This document shows, in pieces, positions 18,182 to 26,397 of a stretch of 64,000 nucleotides of DNA (position 1 is its first letter; every line of letters starts with the position of its first letter). The stretch is from Aporhodopirellula rubra (GTDB taxonomy: Bacteria > Planctomycetota > Planctomycetia > Pirellulales > Pirellulaceae), in assembly GCF_014192335.1 (NCBI RefSeq), contig NZ_JACHXU010000008.1, forward strand, positions 62,001 to 126,000, in the 5' to 3' direction. Under the pieces are notes generated by a model, which ran no database searches, had not been told where the DNA came from, and worked only from the letters and a program-made list of their open reading frames with translations. The position numbers and the translations under genes are program-made.

Positions 18182-18529
18182 ATGCCAGAAAATAATCCGA
18201 AAACGGACTCGTTGGTGATCGTTTGGACGACTGTTGCTGATCAAGACTCAGCTCGGCGACTCGCATCATCGATGTTGGAAAACCGGTTGGCCGCTTGCGT
18301 CCAGATCGATTCACCAATCGAAAGCCACTACCGCTGGGAGGGCCGTTTGCACGTCGATCAGGAGTACCGGTTGATCATCAAAACGAGGGCCTCTTTGTCG
18401 TCTTCGGTGATCCACTGGCTCACCGAAAATCACCCTTACGACGAACCCCAAATTTTGGTCACTCCGGTCACCGAAGCGACCCCAGGGTATGCCGCTTGGG
18501 TGGCCGATCAAACCGGGTCGGCAGGTTAA
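18182..18529 (+). CDS. cutA: Divalent-cation tolerance protein CutA
   Basis: A 115-residue protein of the CutA1 family, small trimeric proteins linked to copper tolerance in E. coli. Visible family features: VIVWTTVADQDSARRLASSMLENRLAACVQI (the conserved AxxxVQI strand), SHYRWEGRLHVDQEYRLIIKT and HPYDEPQILVTPV. The length is normal. It is divergent from dnaN across the origin-like gap and convergent with the sugar phosphorylase gene (15-base gap). The ATG lies in a run of A residues (AAAAAAATG) without a strong ribosome site. Confidence 0.93.
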   Translation: MPENNPKTDSLVIVWTTVADQDSARRLASSMLENRLAACVQIDSPIESHYRWEGRLHVDQEYRLIIKTRASLSSSVIHWLTENHPYDEPQILVTPVTEATPGYAAWVADQTGSAG

Positions 18530-18544
18530 AAAATCAGGGGTCGT

Positions 18545-20356
18545 TCAGACCATCCAACGCACTTGGAAAGGTCTCATTTCGAGTGGGGTCGATGGTTCGA
18601 GATCCTCCTCGGCGAGCACGTCTCGAGCGTACCCCTCTGGTAGCGAGGACGGTGCGATAGAGCGAGCCCGTTCGCTCAAATTGGCGACGACGATCAGGGG
18701 CGGCTTACCGGCGGTCTGGCGAACCCAACCGATCAATCCATCGGTGGGAAGGTCCAACATCGTTTGCGACGCGGCGGGGTCGAATGCCGGTTGGGTGCGA
18801 CGCACATCGAGCAATCTGCGGTATCCGTCCATCACTCGTCGCTGCAGAGAATCAGGTCCCGACAACGCCGCTTCCAATTCCGTCCGTTCGTATTTGTGTC
18901 GGTTGATTCGGCGGTTGATTCCAGACGACTCGACGGCGGCAAAATCGCTGGGGGATCCGACCAGCGAGTGAAAATAGATCGCCGGGATGCCTCGCATCGA
19001 CAGCATCACCGCCTGGGTCGCGAGGAACCGACGCGAGTGTTCGGCGGGGGGGACGGAGCGTCGATCGGCGACCGCATCGAGGTAGGTGACGTTCAGCTCG
19101 TACGGGCTCTGAGACCCGTCACCTAGATTCCGCATACCGACTTTGCCGCCAGCGTCCAAAACGATTTTCGCGAGGGCATCGATCCGCTCAGGCGGCAGCA
19201 ATCCCTCCGCCGGACGCACACCGATGCCGTCATGCGATGCGGTGAAATTGAAGTAGGTCGTTTCGTCCGATGGCAGCTTCAGACTGCCCATCCACTCGGT
19301 CAAGACGCCGGTATCGCCGCTGTGAATGGCGTCCAGCAGCAGGGGCGGCAAACTGAACTGGTAGACCATGTGGGCCTCGTCGTCGCCCGAGCCGAAGTAG
19401 CTGATGTTTTCGCGGTGAGGAACATTCGTTTCCGTCAGGATCAATGTTCCTGGGACGGCACGGTCGAGCACCCATCGCATCAACTTCACCGCTGCGTGGG
19501 TTTGCGGCAAATGCAAACACGAGGTGCCGATCTCCTTCCACAAAAACGCAATCGCATCGAGGCGAACGATCCTCGAACCTCGTCGAGCGTACTCGACGAG
19601 GGTTTCGATCATCGCCAACATCACGTCGGGGTTGGCGTAGTTCAAATCGACCTGATCGGCGCTGAATGTCGTCCAAACCGAAATCGTACCCGCCGCGGAT
19701 TCAAACTCCGTCAGCAGCGGTAGGCTGCGTGGACGGGTCACCGCAGAGAGATCTTCGTTGGGATCCGCGGTCACGTAGAAGTCCGCGTGTTCGGGGTCGC
19801 CGGCGAGGAATTTTTGAAACCAATCGTGCTGTTGCGACGAGTGGTTGAGCACGAGATCGTACATCAAGTCGAAATCGCGACCGAGATTCGCGATATCGTC
19901 CCACGTGCCGAAATCAGGATCGACTCGCAAATAGTCCGCGACCGAGAAACCATCGTCGCTGGTCGAGGGGCAAAACGGTAGCAAATGAACGCATCGGATC
20001 AGGTCATTGAGACCATGATCGACCAAAAACCGGTGCTGGGCGGCGAGCGGTGAACGCGGCGGTTCGGCACTAGGGTCCGTTGACTGGCCATCGCCGGTCG
20101 ATTCGCGAACCTGGTCGGCGTACGTGATCAAGACGACGTCGCGGTGGTCCCAAAGCTTGCCCTCGTCGGGAGATCGCCTCGTTGTAGACAAACCCAGAGA
20201 GTTCGCGTCGCACTGTTCACCGTCGGCGTGTTTGTCGTCATCGGCTGCCGAACCATCACCCACCAAATGCATCAATCCGTCGAACAGGGGCAGTGGAACG
20301 TGTCCATAAACATCCTTGATCCGACTTCGTAATGTTTCGGCGGTTGATTCGCTCAC
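18545..20356 (-). CDS. GH13 subfamily 18 sugar phosphorylase
   Basis: A 603-residue alpha-amylase-fold enzyme of the sucrose phosphorylase type. These retaining enzymes cleave sucrose, glucosylglycerate or similar alpha-glucosides with phosphate to give glucose 1-phosphate. Seen directly: [26 protein letters not shown], the nucleophile region [16 protein letters not shown] (Asp267), the acid/base region [10 protein letters not shown] (Glu309), ASHDGIG (Asp376), and the tail [13 protein letters not shown] with [12 protein letters not shown] 40-residue polar insert (about 33-65) is unusual. Its 5' end overlaps the 3' end of a GT4 glycosyltransferase gene by 4 bases, so the two are translated together. 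Which sugar it acts on is not fixed by sequence; glucosylglycerate is plausible from context. Confidence 0.87.
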   Translation of the reverse strand: MSESTAETLRSRIKDVYGHVPLPLFDGLMHLVGDGSAADDDKHADGEQCDANSLGLSTTRRSPDEGKLWDHRDVVLITYADQVRESTGDGQSTDPSAEPPRSPLAAQHRFLVDHGLNDLIRCVHLLPFCPSTSDDGFSVADYLRVDPDFGTWDDIANLGRDFDLMYDLVLNHSSQQHDWFQKFLAGDPEHADFYVTADPNEDLSAVTRPRSLPLLTEFESAAGTISVWTTFSADQVDLNYANPDVMLAMIETLVEYARRGSRIVRLDAIAFLWKEIGTSCLHLPQTHAAVKLMRWVLDRAVPGTLILTETNVPHRENISYFGSGDDEAHMVYQFSLPPLLLDAIHSGDTGVLTEWMGSLKLPSDETTYFNFTASHDGIGVRPAEGLLPPERIDALAKIVLDAGGKVGMRNLGDGSQSPYELNVTYLDAVADRRSVPPAEHSRRFLATQAVMLSMRGIPAIYFHSLVGSPSDFAAVESSGINRRINRHKYERTELEAALSGPDSLQRRVMDGYRRLLDVRRTQPAFDPAASQTMLDLPTDGLIGWVRQTAGKPPLIVVANLSERARSIAPSSLPEGYARDVLAEEDLEPSTPLEMRPFQVRWMV

Positions 20357-21621
20357 AGGTTATCCTGTCCGGTGAAGTTAGTGACGAGTGCTCGGAGTTT
20401 GCGACGCAGTACTCCGTAAGAGAAAAACGCCCGACCGATTTCGTAATTGAAATCCACCATTTCGTCGCGGTACGCCTGATCGCTGATGATGCGTTTGACC
20501 TTGGCGACGACGTCTTTGGTCAAATATCCGTCCATCGAAATCACCTTCGCACCCTTCGGCTCGATGTCGGCAACGTAGATCGAGTAGCGATTGACCAGCA
20601 GCGGTTTGCGATAATAGAAGGCTTCGAGCAAGGCGTTTCCGAACCCTTCGTAGATGCTCGGATAGGTGATGAAATCGGCTTGTGAGTAGGCGTCCGCGAG
20701 CGTGTAAATGCGGTTTCCGTCAGCGTTTTTGCCTCGTTTGTCGCCGACTTGCTCGTCGACCAGTCTCAGATCCACGCCGCTCTGCTCTGCCAAATCCTTT
20801 AGTACCTGCAGGTACTCATTCCCCTCGTCACCGCTGGCGTGAGAGATCACCAATTTGCACCGGTCGTCCTTCAGCGCAGCAACCAACGAAATCGCGTGTT
20901 CGATCCCTTTTCGAGGGACCACACGGGTCGGTTGCAGGAACAGGATGTCGTCTTCGGCGAGCCCGATGTCTTTGCGGAAACAGCGAGAATACTCGTCCGC
21001 TTCGGGTGGCGGGTTCTCGAAATCCAACACGTTAGGAACGAGCACCGACGAAACGCCACGACGATGCGACAGGTCTTCCTGAGCGAACGAGTTGATCGTG
21101 ACGTTTTGGATTTGGGGCAGGGCAGGGGGGAACGCCATCCATAACATGTCCGTCACCGCACTGACGCTGAACCGATCCCGCTCCCAATAGAAGTCGTGAT
21201 GGTGGGCGATCGTCGGGAATCCCGTCTCCGCGATGAAGTTCGTCAACGCTACGCCGAGCGGAATGTTCATCGGGATGCACAACGCGTTCTGCACGATCAA
21301 CAGATCGAGGTGATAACGCCGAGTGAATTCGTACAACGTTCCCTTGAGATAATCCGCCAGGGTGTAGATCCGCTGCGTCACGTCGGGCGTGCGAGTGCGG
21401 GTGCCGAATGCCCGACGATTGATCCACTGGATATCGGGATGATTGAAGTAGGCGTGAGGCACCACCATCGAAACCGACGGGTCACGATCACTCAAACCGC
21501 TGTACCAATGGCTGACGTGGCGATGGTCCCAGAGAACCTGAGCCCATTTCGCACTCTCGAGAGAGACGCCATCGGTACCGGCGAAGCGAGTCCCTACGAA
21601 TCCAATTTGAACGCCCATCAC
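20353..21621 (-). CDS. GT4-family glycosyltransferase, possibly mannosylglucosylglycerate synthase-like
   Basis: A 422-residue GT-B fold glycosyltransferase. The N-terminal domain begins [19 protein letters not shown] (acceptor-side glycine loop). The C-terminal donor-binding domain shows [16 protein letters not shown], a lysine and arginine typical of GT4, and the E-x7-E motif in [16 protein letters not shown]. It lacks a signal peptide and is cytoplasmic. Its stop overlaps the start of the GH13_18 phosphorylase by 4 bases, and a HAD-type hydrolase gene starts just upstream on the same strand. Overlap with a disaccharide-type phosphorylase suggests a small soluble glycoside rather than a cell-wall polymer as product. 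Planctomycetes such as Rhodopirellula baltica are known to accumulate mannosylglucosylglycerate, which motivates the tentative name. Confidence 0.75.
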   Translation of the reverse strand: MMGVQIGFVGTRFAGTDGVSLESAKWAQVLWDHRHVSHWYSGLSDRDPSVSMVVPHAYFNHPDIQWINRRAFGTRTRTPDVTQRIYTLADYLKGTLYEFTRRYHLDLLIVQNALCIPMNIPLGVALTNFIAETGFPTIAHHHDFYWERDRFSVSAVTDMLWMAFPPALPQIQNVTINSFAQEDLSHRRGVSSVLVPNVLDFENPPPEADEYSRCFRKDIGLAEDDILFLQPTRVVPRKGIEHAISLVAALKDDRCKLVISHASGDEGNEYLQVLKDLAEQSGVDLRLVDEQVGDKRGKNADGNRIYTLADAYSQADFITYPSIYEGFGNALLEAFYYRKPLLVNRYSIYVADIEPKGAKVISMDGYLTKDVVAKVKRIISDQAYRDEMVDFNYEIGRAFFSYGVLRRKLRALVTNFTGQDNL

Positions 21622-21649
21622 TACTCACGATAGAGGGTTTTTTTGACCT

Positions 21650-22477
21650 TCACCCAAGACACTCTACTAGGTGATTCCATGACGTCATCACCACGTCGGA
21701 TGATAAGTCCGCGCAAGAGGCATGATCTTGCCGTAAACGCAGGCTGCGGGCATCGCCCGCGAACAATGCTGTTTTTAAACCAGCATTTTTTGCTGCAAAC
21801 ACATCATTGAGCATGTCGTTGCCGACGTACACCGCCTGTTCCGGAGCGATGTTCCGGCGAGCCAACTCACGAACAAGACGGTCAAACATCAGCGGACCGG
21901 GCTTCGACGCGCGGTAACGATTTGAGAAATGACAAAGATTCAATTCGAAACAACTTTCCAGCGGACCGCCGATCAGATCTTCCACCAACGGGATCGTAAA
22001 AACCTGAGCGTTGCTGACGATCCCGAGCAAAAGTCCTCTCGCGTGCAGAGTTTGCAACGCGTCCGCGGCACCGGGCATGGGCCAGGTTGGGTTGGCAATG
22101 GATTCGACCCGAGCAGCAATTTCACAAACCAGAGGTGGGTCTGACGCAATATCGGGGCGTCCAGCTTCGACCCACTCAGCCCGCCAGATATCCAATATTT
22201 CGATTTCGGGACGTGGGTTGGTTTCGAACAATCGAGACTGGTTCACTCGCTCGATTCGAGCACGAACTCGTTGCATCGTTGGCAACTGACCGAGATTCGT
22301 CACACCGGCCGCCGATGCCGCGATCGAGATCGGATCGGTCACCGGATTCGAATCGTCTTCGGTTTCGCGTTTGTCTTCCGCCGTTCCAACCTCTCCGCTG
22401 CCACTGATAACCAATGTGCCATACACATCCAGCACGACGACTCGAATGCCATCCAATCGCGAAAGACGCGGCTGCAT
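21650..22477 (-). CDS. HAD-superfamily hydrolase
   Basis: From the ATG at 22477 the protein has 275 residues; the frame extends to 22621 but the extra 48 residues resemble no HAD N-terminus. All four HAD motifs are visible: VVVLDVYGTL (nucleophile Asp), GIVSNAQVF, a lysine in RASKPGPLMF, and GNDMLNDVFAAKNAG with its acidic pair. The cap is helical (C1 type). Members are phosphatases or phosphoglucomutases acting on small metabolites. It lies 28 bases upstream of the GT4 gene on the same strand, so it may supply a phosphatase step in the same pathway, for example removing phosphate from a phosphorylated glycoside. Substrate unknown. Confidence 0.8.
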   Translation of the reverse strand: MQPRLSRLDGIRVVVLDVYGTLVISGSGEVGTAEDKRETEDDSNPVTDPISIAASAAGVTNLGQLPTMQRVRARIERVNQSRLFETNPRPEIEILDIWRAEWVEAGRPDIASDPPLVCEIAARVESIANPTWPMPGAADALQTLHARGLLLGIVSNAQVFTIPLVEDLIGGPLESCFELNLCHFSNRYRASKPGPLMFDRLVRELARRNIAPEQAVYVGNDMLNDVFAAKNAGLKTALFAGDARSLRLRQDHASCADLSSDVVMTSWNHLVECLG

Positions 22478-22871
22478 ATCTGTTGCGAGCGGCTCGAGAA
22501 TGCGACGATTGTCGATGACCGGTAACAGGCAATCGGAGAAGCGAGAATGCAAATCAGACCTAGAAGCAGAAAGAGAAGAAACGCGTGTTCGTTGTGATGT
22601 TATACACAGCTTTTTCATCACGCTGGTGCGGGGTATCTGTTTCCGCTGGTACTGTTTTGGTCATCACGACCAACGCACGATCTCGACGGCGATGCCAGCT
22701 CACGGAAATTGCCTCTCGCCTTCACCCTCGTCAACGCGATTCGATTTTTCTTTGGCCGGGGGGAGATCAATTAGCTATTCTTGTCGCTGACGGGTCGTTC
22801 GAAAGAGACCCCAAAATTGGCCATTCCAATCGACCCGAGTAAGCCGAACCGGCCTCGAGAAAGGTGAGAAA

Positions 22872-23750
22872 ATGATTAAATGGGTAGTGATCGCTGTATT
22901 TGGAGTGGGATTGATACTGGTGGCACTCTGCGGTGCCGGGCTCTATCTCACTAACCGCTCTAGTCAAGCGTACCAACGACCGGTTTTCGAAACGATCGTT
23001 GCCGAAGATGCCGATGCGTTCCTCGAACTCTGCGATCCCTCGCTACAAGCCGAAGTGGATGCTCCCGTGATGCTGGCATGGATGAAGGAAATCAATGCCG
23101 TCATGGGTGAATGCAAATACGAAACGGGTTCCAACTTCAATATTCACTTTGACGCGTCTCCCGGGTCGACCGTTGTCACGACTACCGGAGATATGAAATT
23201 CGCCAACGGAGTCACGTCGACCGAACTCGTTTATCAAAACGACAAACTGATCAAATTCAAAATCGAACCTGACAAACCCGGATACGATTGGTTTGACGGA
23301 CCGGTCGGTGATGAGTTGTATCGCGAGCGGACGGAAATCTTCTTCACCGAATTGCTCGAACGAGACTATGAGGCGTTGAAACCGCTCATGCACAGTTCAT
23401 TCGTTGAAATCGCCACCGACGAACTGTTGAATCAAATTGTCGATCAAACAGAGATTTGGTTGGGCGATAACCCACGCGTGACGATCATGGGTGTGGAAAA
23501 CCGGATCAGTGAGGATGAAGGGTTGATCGTCAACGCACTCCTCGAAGGGAATGCGGGTAAGGCTGACGGTTCAACGACCATCAAATTTGACGGAATGAAG
23601 GGGACCGTTCTGAGATTCGTGGTTACCCCGATCGATCAATCGCCTATTGATGAAACAACAGACGAAGACGTTACCGATAAAGAATCATCCATCGAGACAG
23701 TGAAAGAACCAAAGTCAAACGTGGACAACAATCTCAAAAACGTGAAGTAA
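22872..23750 (+). CDS. Membrane-anchored protein of unknown function
   Basis: A 292-residue protein with one N-terminal membrane helix (residues 3-27) and a large exported part. The extracytoplasmic region appears to hold two similar alpha+beta halves: ETIVAEDADAFLELCDPSL near 39 and EIFFTELLERDYEALKPLMH near 152 both resemble the first helix of small NTF2/DUF3887-like domains. The C-terminal 45 residues are polar, acidic and low in complexity. I do not recognise a named family and give no function. It is divergent from the HAD gene and convergent with a tyrosine-rich exported protein. Confidence 0.65.
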   Translation: MIKWVVIAVFGVGLILVALCGAGLYLTNRSSQAYQRPVFETIVAEDADAFLELCDPSLQAEVDAPVMLAWMKEINAVMGECKYETGSNFNIHFDASPGSTVVTTTGDMKFANGVTSTELVYQNDKLIKFKIEPDKPGYDWFDGPVGDELYRERTEIFFTELLERDYEALKPLMHSSFVEIATDELLNQIVDQTEIWLGDNPRVTIMGVENRISEDEGLIVNALLEGNAGKADGSTTIKFDGMKGTVLRFVVTPIDQSPIDETTDEDVTDKESSIETVKEPKSNVDNNLKNVK

Positions 23751-23767
23751 GACCGCACGAGAGAATT

Positions 23768-23793
23768 CGATCCACTACCGCGGTAGCGGATCG
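23768..23793. terminator. 26-base near-perfect palindrome between convergent genes
   Basis: A palindrome with 12 of 13 positions paired (arms CGATCC-x-CTACCG and CGGTAG-x-GGATCG, one A/C mismatch), lying 18 bases after one stop codon and 69 bases before the convergent one. It could fold into a hairpin in either transcript. No clear U-tract follows, so it is a candidate bidirectional terminator or a protein-binding site. Confidence 0.45.
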
Positions 23794-23861
23794 TTTGATA
23801 GGGACTTGATAATTCGATGGCGAATCAAAACGCCTTTATCAACATTGACGTACCAGGTTAA

Positions 23862-24338
23862 TTAAGGCGTGTCGGGGGCATCGTCGTGTTGCGGCAACGC
23901 CGTCAAGTCAGGCTTGGCCATTTTTTCGCCATCTGACGATTCAGGAATCGGAGGCATTTCAGCAGGTTTTGGGAACGCCGATTCAGGGATCTCTTCCAGT
24001 TTTTCCTTGCGGTCTTCTTGCTTCAACATCGAGTAGCCGCCTTCTTGAATGTCATAACGACCCCAATACACACGGCGGACAGGGTTGTAGTAGTAGACGT
24101 AGCGTGGACGCGAGGGGTAATGAACCGCATAGTGGTAGTGATACCGGGTCGTCACCGTGCTCACGACAGGATGATAGGTGTAACGACTGTAGTAGTAGGA
24201 GCTAGTCGGTTTGTAACTCCACGATGAATAGCGTTGACGATAGTAGCCACCAGCTTCAGCGGTTTCGGGTGTGACGAAACAAGACAGGGTGACTCCGACA
24301 AAAGCGATGCCGAGGAGACGACGGGTGAAACGGTTCAT
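23862..24338 (-). CDS. Exported tyrosine-rich protein
   Basis: From the ATG at 24338 the protein has 158 residues with a signal peptide (RLLGIAFVGVTLSCFVTPETAEA). The mature first half is unusually rich in Tyr, His, Arg and Ser (YYRQRYSSWSYKPTSSYYY, TTRYHYHYAVHY, PRYVYYYNPVRRVYWGRYD). It is followed by an acidic, proline-rich tail (PAEMPPIPES, DDAPDTP). I recognise no enzyme motif. Such compositions occur in small planctomycete surface or cell-wall proteins; role unknown. No strong ribosome site is seen before the ATG. Confidence 0.7.
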   Translation of the reverse strand: MNRFTRRLLGIAFVGVTLSCFVTPETAEAGGYYRQRYSSWSYKPTSSYYYSRYTYHPVVSTVTTRYHYHYAVHYPSRPRYVYYYNPVRRVYWGRYDIQEGGYSMLKQEDRKEKLEEIPESAFPKPAEMPPIPESSDGEKMAKPDLTALPQHDDAPDTP

Positions 24339-24534
24339 GTTGGGATCCGGTGCGTGAGGGTCTCGGGTTGATGGCAGCAACTTTGCTGTTAACTAGCAAA
24401 TGCAGACGCCTCGTCAAAACCGGTCAACAAAGTTTCAAAATTCGAGGAATCCTCATTTGGGAACAGAGATTCTGGCTATCTGGGGGGATATTTGCAACGT
24501 TTTTGCGCGAAATAGCAGCTATTTTTGCAATCTC

Positions 24535-26052
24535 TCATGAAAACCGTTCGAGATACTCTTTGAGCCGGAGTTTCTTCCGCGCGCTGTCACTGGTCATGTA
24601 ACGGACGCTCCCGAACACCGGTCGGCGAGGTCCCCAGGCTCGATCGGTGCGGCCGAGCACCCACAAAATACCGCAATAGGAATTGGGATCACGTCCGTCG
24701 AGCCCATATTTGTTGTTCAAATGAATCATCACGTCGAGCGCTTCTTGGGCCGAACGAGTCCAATGGAAAATCTTCTTTCCCCATAACATTCGCATGTAGT
24801 TATGCATCATTCCGGTGCGGACGATTTCGTTCTGTGCGGCGTTCCATAATTCATCATGCGTCTCGGCGTTTTCGAACTGTTCGAGCGAATAGAGAAAAGG
24901 CCGCTCATCATCATCGGTAGACTGTAAGGATTTCTGAGCCCAATTGGGTAGCGAAGCGAGTTTGTCATAAGAATCAGGATTCTTAAAAGCCCAATTAAAT
25001 CCGATCTCTCGCCATGTGAGGACTTGGTCGAGAAAGCCCTCCGCCGGTTCACTGACGTTCCAAAAATCATGGTTCTTCCCGTTGGGTTTTGAGGCGTCGT
25101 CAGGCGACCATTCTTCTTTCTCTAAAACGCGAAGAACCAACGCGTGCGCCGAAATATGTCCGAAGTGCAAATGCGGGCTGAGTCCGGTCGTTGCGTGTTC
25201 ATCGGGATGATTGCGGTCATCGTCGTACCGTTTGAGGTTGTGATCGAGGAAATCATCTAGTCGACGATCTGCTTCGACGCTGCCGCCAGGGCAGACAGGG
25301 GAGGGCACGACGTCATGATCGATCGGTATTTTCGAGATGCCGTCTTGCTCGAGCAGTTGATGAAAATCCGCGGCCGGCCATCGATTGAGGATCTTTTTCG
25401 GAATCAGGTTTGAGGCGAGAAAGTCATCGGATGGGCGAATCGATTTCGAGTCGATTGGGGCAGGGGAGGGCAGAGCAGGGCAGGGCAGGGGAGCTTCCTT
25501 GGGCACACGCTGAAGCGCTTCGAGGATGTTCTTTTGCATATACCGACGATAACTGTGAGCCACCGTGTAGGTTTTCTCGGCACTGCGAAGCGGTAGGACA
25601 CTGTTGCCATCGACGAGTTCGAGTCGCGCAGGTAATCGATCTTTCACCGCAGCGATCATCGTTGGCAGGAAAAAACAGGGGTACTCGTCCGTCACAACCG
25701 TACACGCCCGTTCCGCCAATCGATGCAGCAGCGGTGACCCATGACCAGGTTTTGGTTCGACATAGGGATAGTACGCGACACCGAATTTCTTGGCCGAGGC
25801 GGCGTTGTCACGCATCCCTTCGATGACGAACCGGTGGATTCGGTCGCTCGCCCATTGGTAGCGAACTCGAAGTGGTTCAAAAATGAGAAGAGGACAGTCG
25901 AACTCGATCGCCCGTTCAATCGCGTATTGCAACGCGATGTTGTAGCTGAAACGACGTTGGGCGATCATCCAGTACAGTACATAATCGCCGTCTGAACGCA
26001 GCGGATGATCGTTCGCGGAGGTGAGTCGGTTTTGGAGAAGGTCGTCAAGCAT
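24535..26052 (-). CDS. Deoxyribodipyrimidine photolyase (class II CPD type)
   Basis: A 505-residue flavoprotein that splits UV-induced cyclobutane pyrimidine dimers with blue light. The N-terminal antenna domain starts VLYWMIAQRRFSYN, as in class II enzymes. The C-terminal FAD domain shows TGLSPHLHFGHISAHALV, FLDQVLTWREIGFNW, GMMHNYMRMLWGKKIFHW and NNKYGLDGRDPNSYCGI, all characteristic of class II photolyases. The linker between the domains, about residues 185-200, is a run of Pro/Ala/Leu encoded by a G-rich repeat (plus strand 25457-25492). The gene is divergent from a PVC-type haem protein across a 345-base gap. A light-exposed marine habitat fits. Confidence 0.93.
   Translation of the reverse strand: MLDDLLQNRLTSANDHPLRSDGDYVLYWMIAQRRFSYNIALQYAIERAIEFDCPLLIFEPLRVRYQWASDRIHRFVIEGMRDNAASAKKFGVAYYPYVEPKPGHGSPLLHRLAERACTVVTDEYPCFFLPTMIAAVKDRLPARLELVDGNSVLPLRSAEKTYTVAHSYRRYMQKNILEALQRVPKEAPLPCPALPSPAPIDSKSIRPSDDFLASNLIPKKILNRWPAADFHQLLEQDGISKIPIDHDVVPSPVCPGGSVEADRRLDDFLDHNLKRYDDDRNHPDEHATTGLSPHLHFGHISAHALVLRVLEKEEWSPDDASKPNGKNHDFWNVSEPAEGFLDQVLTWREIGFNWAFKNPDSYDKLASLPNWAQKSLQSTDDDERPFLYSLEQFENAETHDELWNAAQNEIVRTGMMHNYMRMLWGKKIFHWTRSAQEALDVMIHLNNKYGLDGRDPNSYCGILWVLGRTDRAWGPRRPVFGSVRYMTSDSARKKLRLKEYLERFS
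25457..25492 (+). repeat. G-rich GGGCA tandem repeat (possible G-quadruplex)
   Basis: A run of six or more G3/G4 tracts separated by one to seven bases, built from imperfect GGGCA/GGGGA units, on the plus strand. It satisfies the usual G-quadruplex pattern of four G3+ tracts with loops of 1-7 bases. It lies inside the photolyase gene, G-rich on the template strand, and encodes the Pro/Ala-rich interdomain linker. Confidence 0.6.
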
Positions 26053-26397
26053 GAGCGAGGTTATTTTTCGTCCACAAAGAGGAGAAGCAGCGATTCAGAA
26101 GGGGGCGCGTTCAATCAAAAAAGGATTTTTTTGTCCCGGCCGCTGTTAAGATAGCGTTGAGGCGAGCCATTCAGATTCAATCCGCTCAATTTTGCCGATC
26201 CTTACGACGCGAATCCATTGGATTTGAGAGTTTGAGCAGACCGTTGTCTGATTTGACCAGCGATAACCTTTAACCAGCGATAGGCGATATGGAAGAGCCA
26301 TCGACGGTGCTCAGTCGAATCCGCTCGACTAAATCGATATTGATTTGCGATCGCTTTGCTCGCTCCCTGACTCTCCCCACCCCCGAACCCTACCTTG
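26053..26397. promoter_or_regulatory. 345-base divergent gap with a 10-base direct repeat
   Basis: Divergent promoter region between the photolyase and the PVC-type haem protein. It contains ACCAGCGATA twice, at 26256-26265 and 26273-26282, a period of 17 bases, which could be a regulator site. An A-run followed by a T-run lies near 26118-26133. No gene is supported here. Confidence 0.35.
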
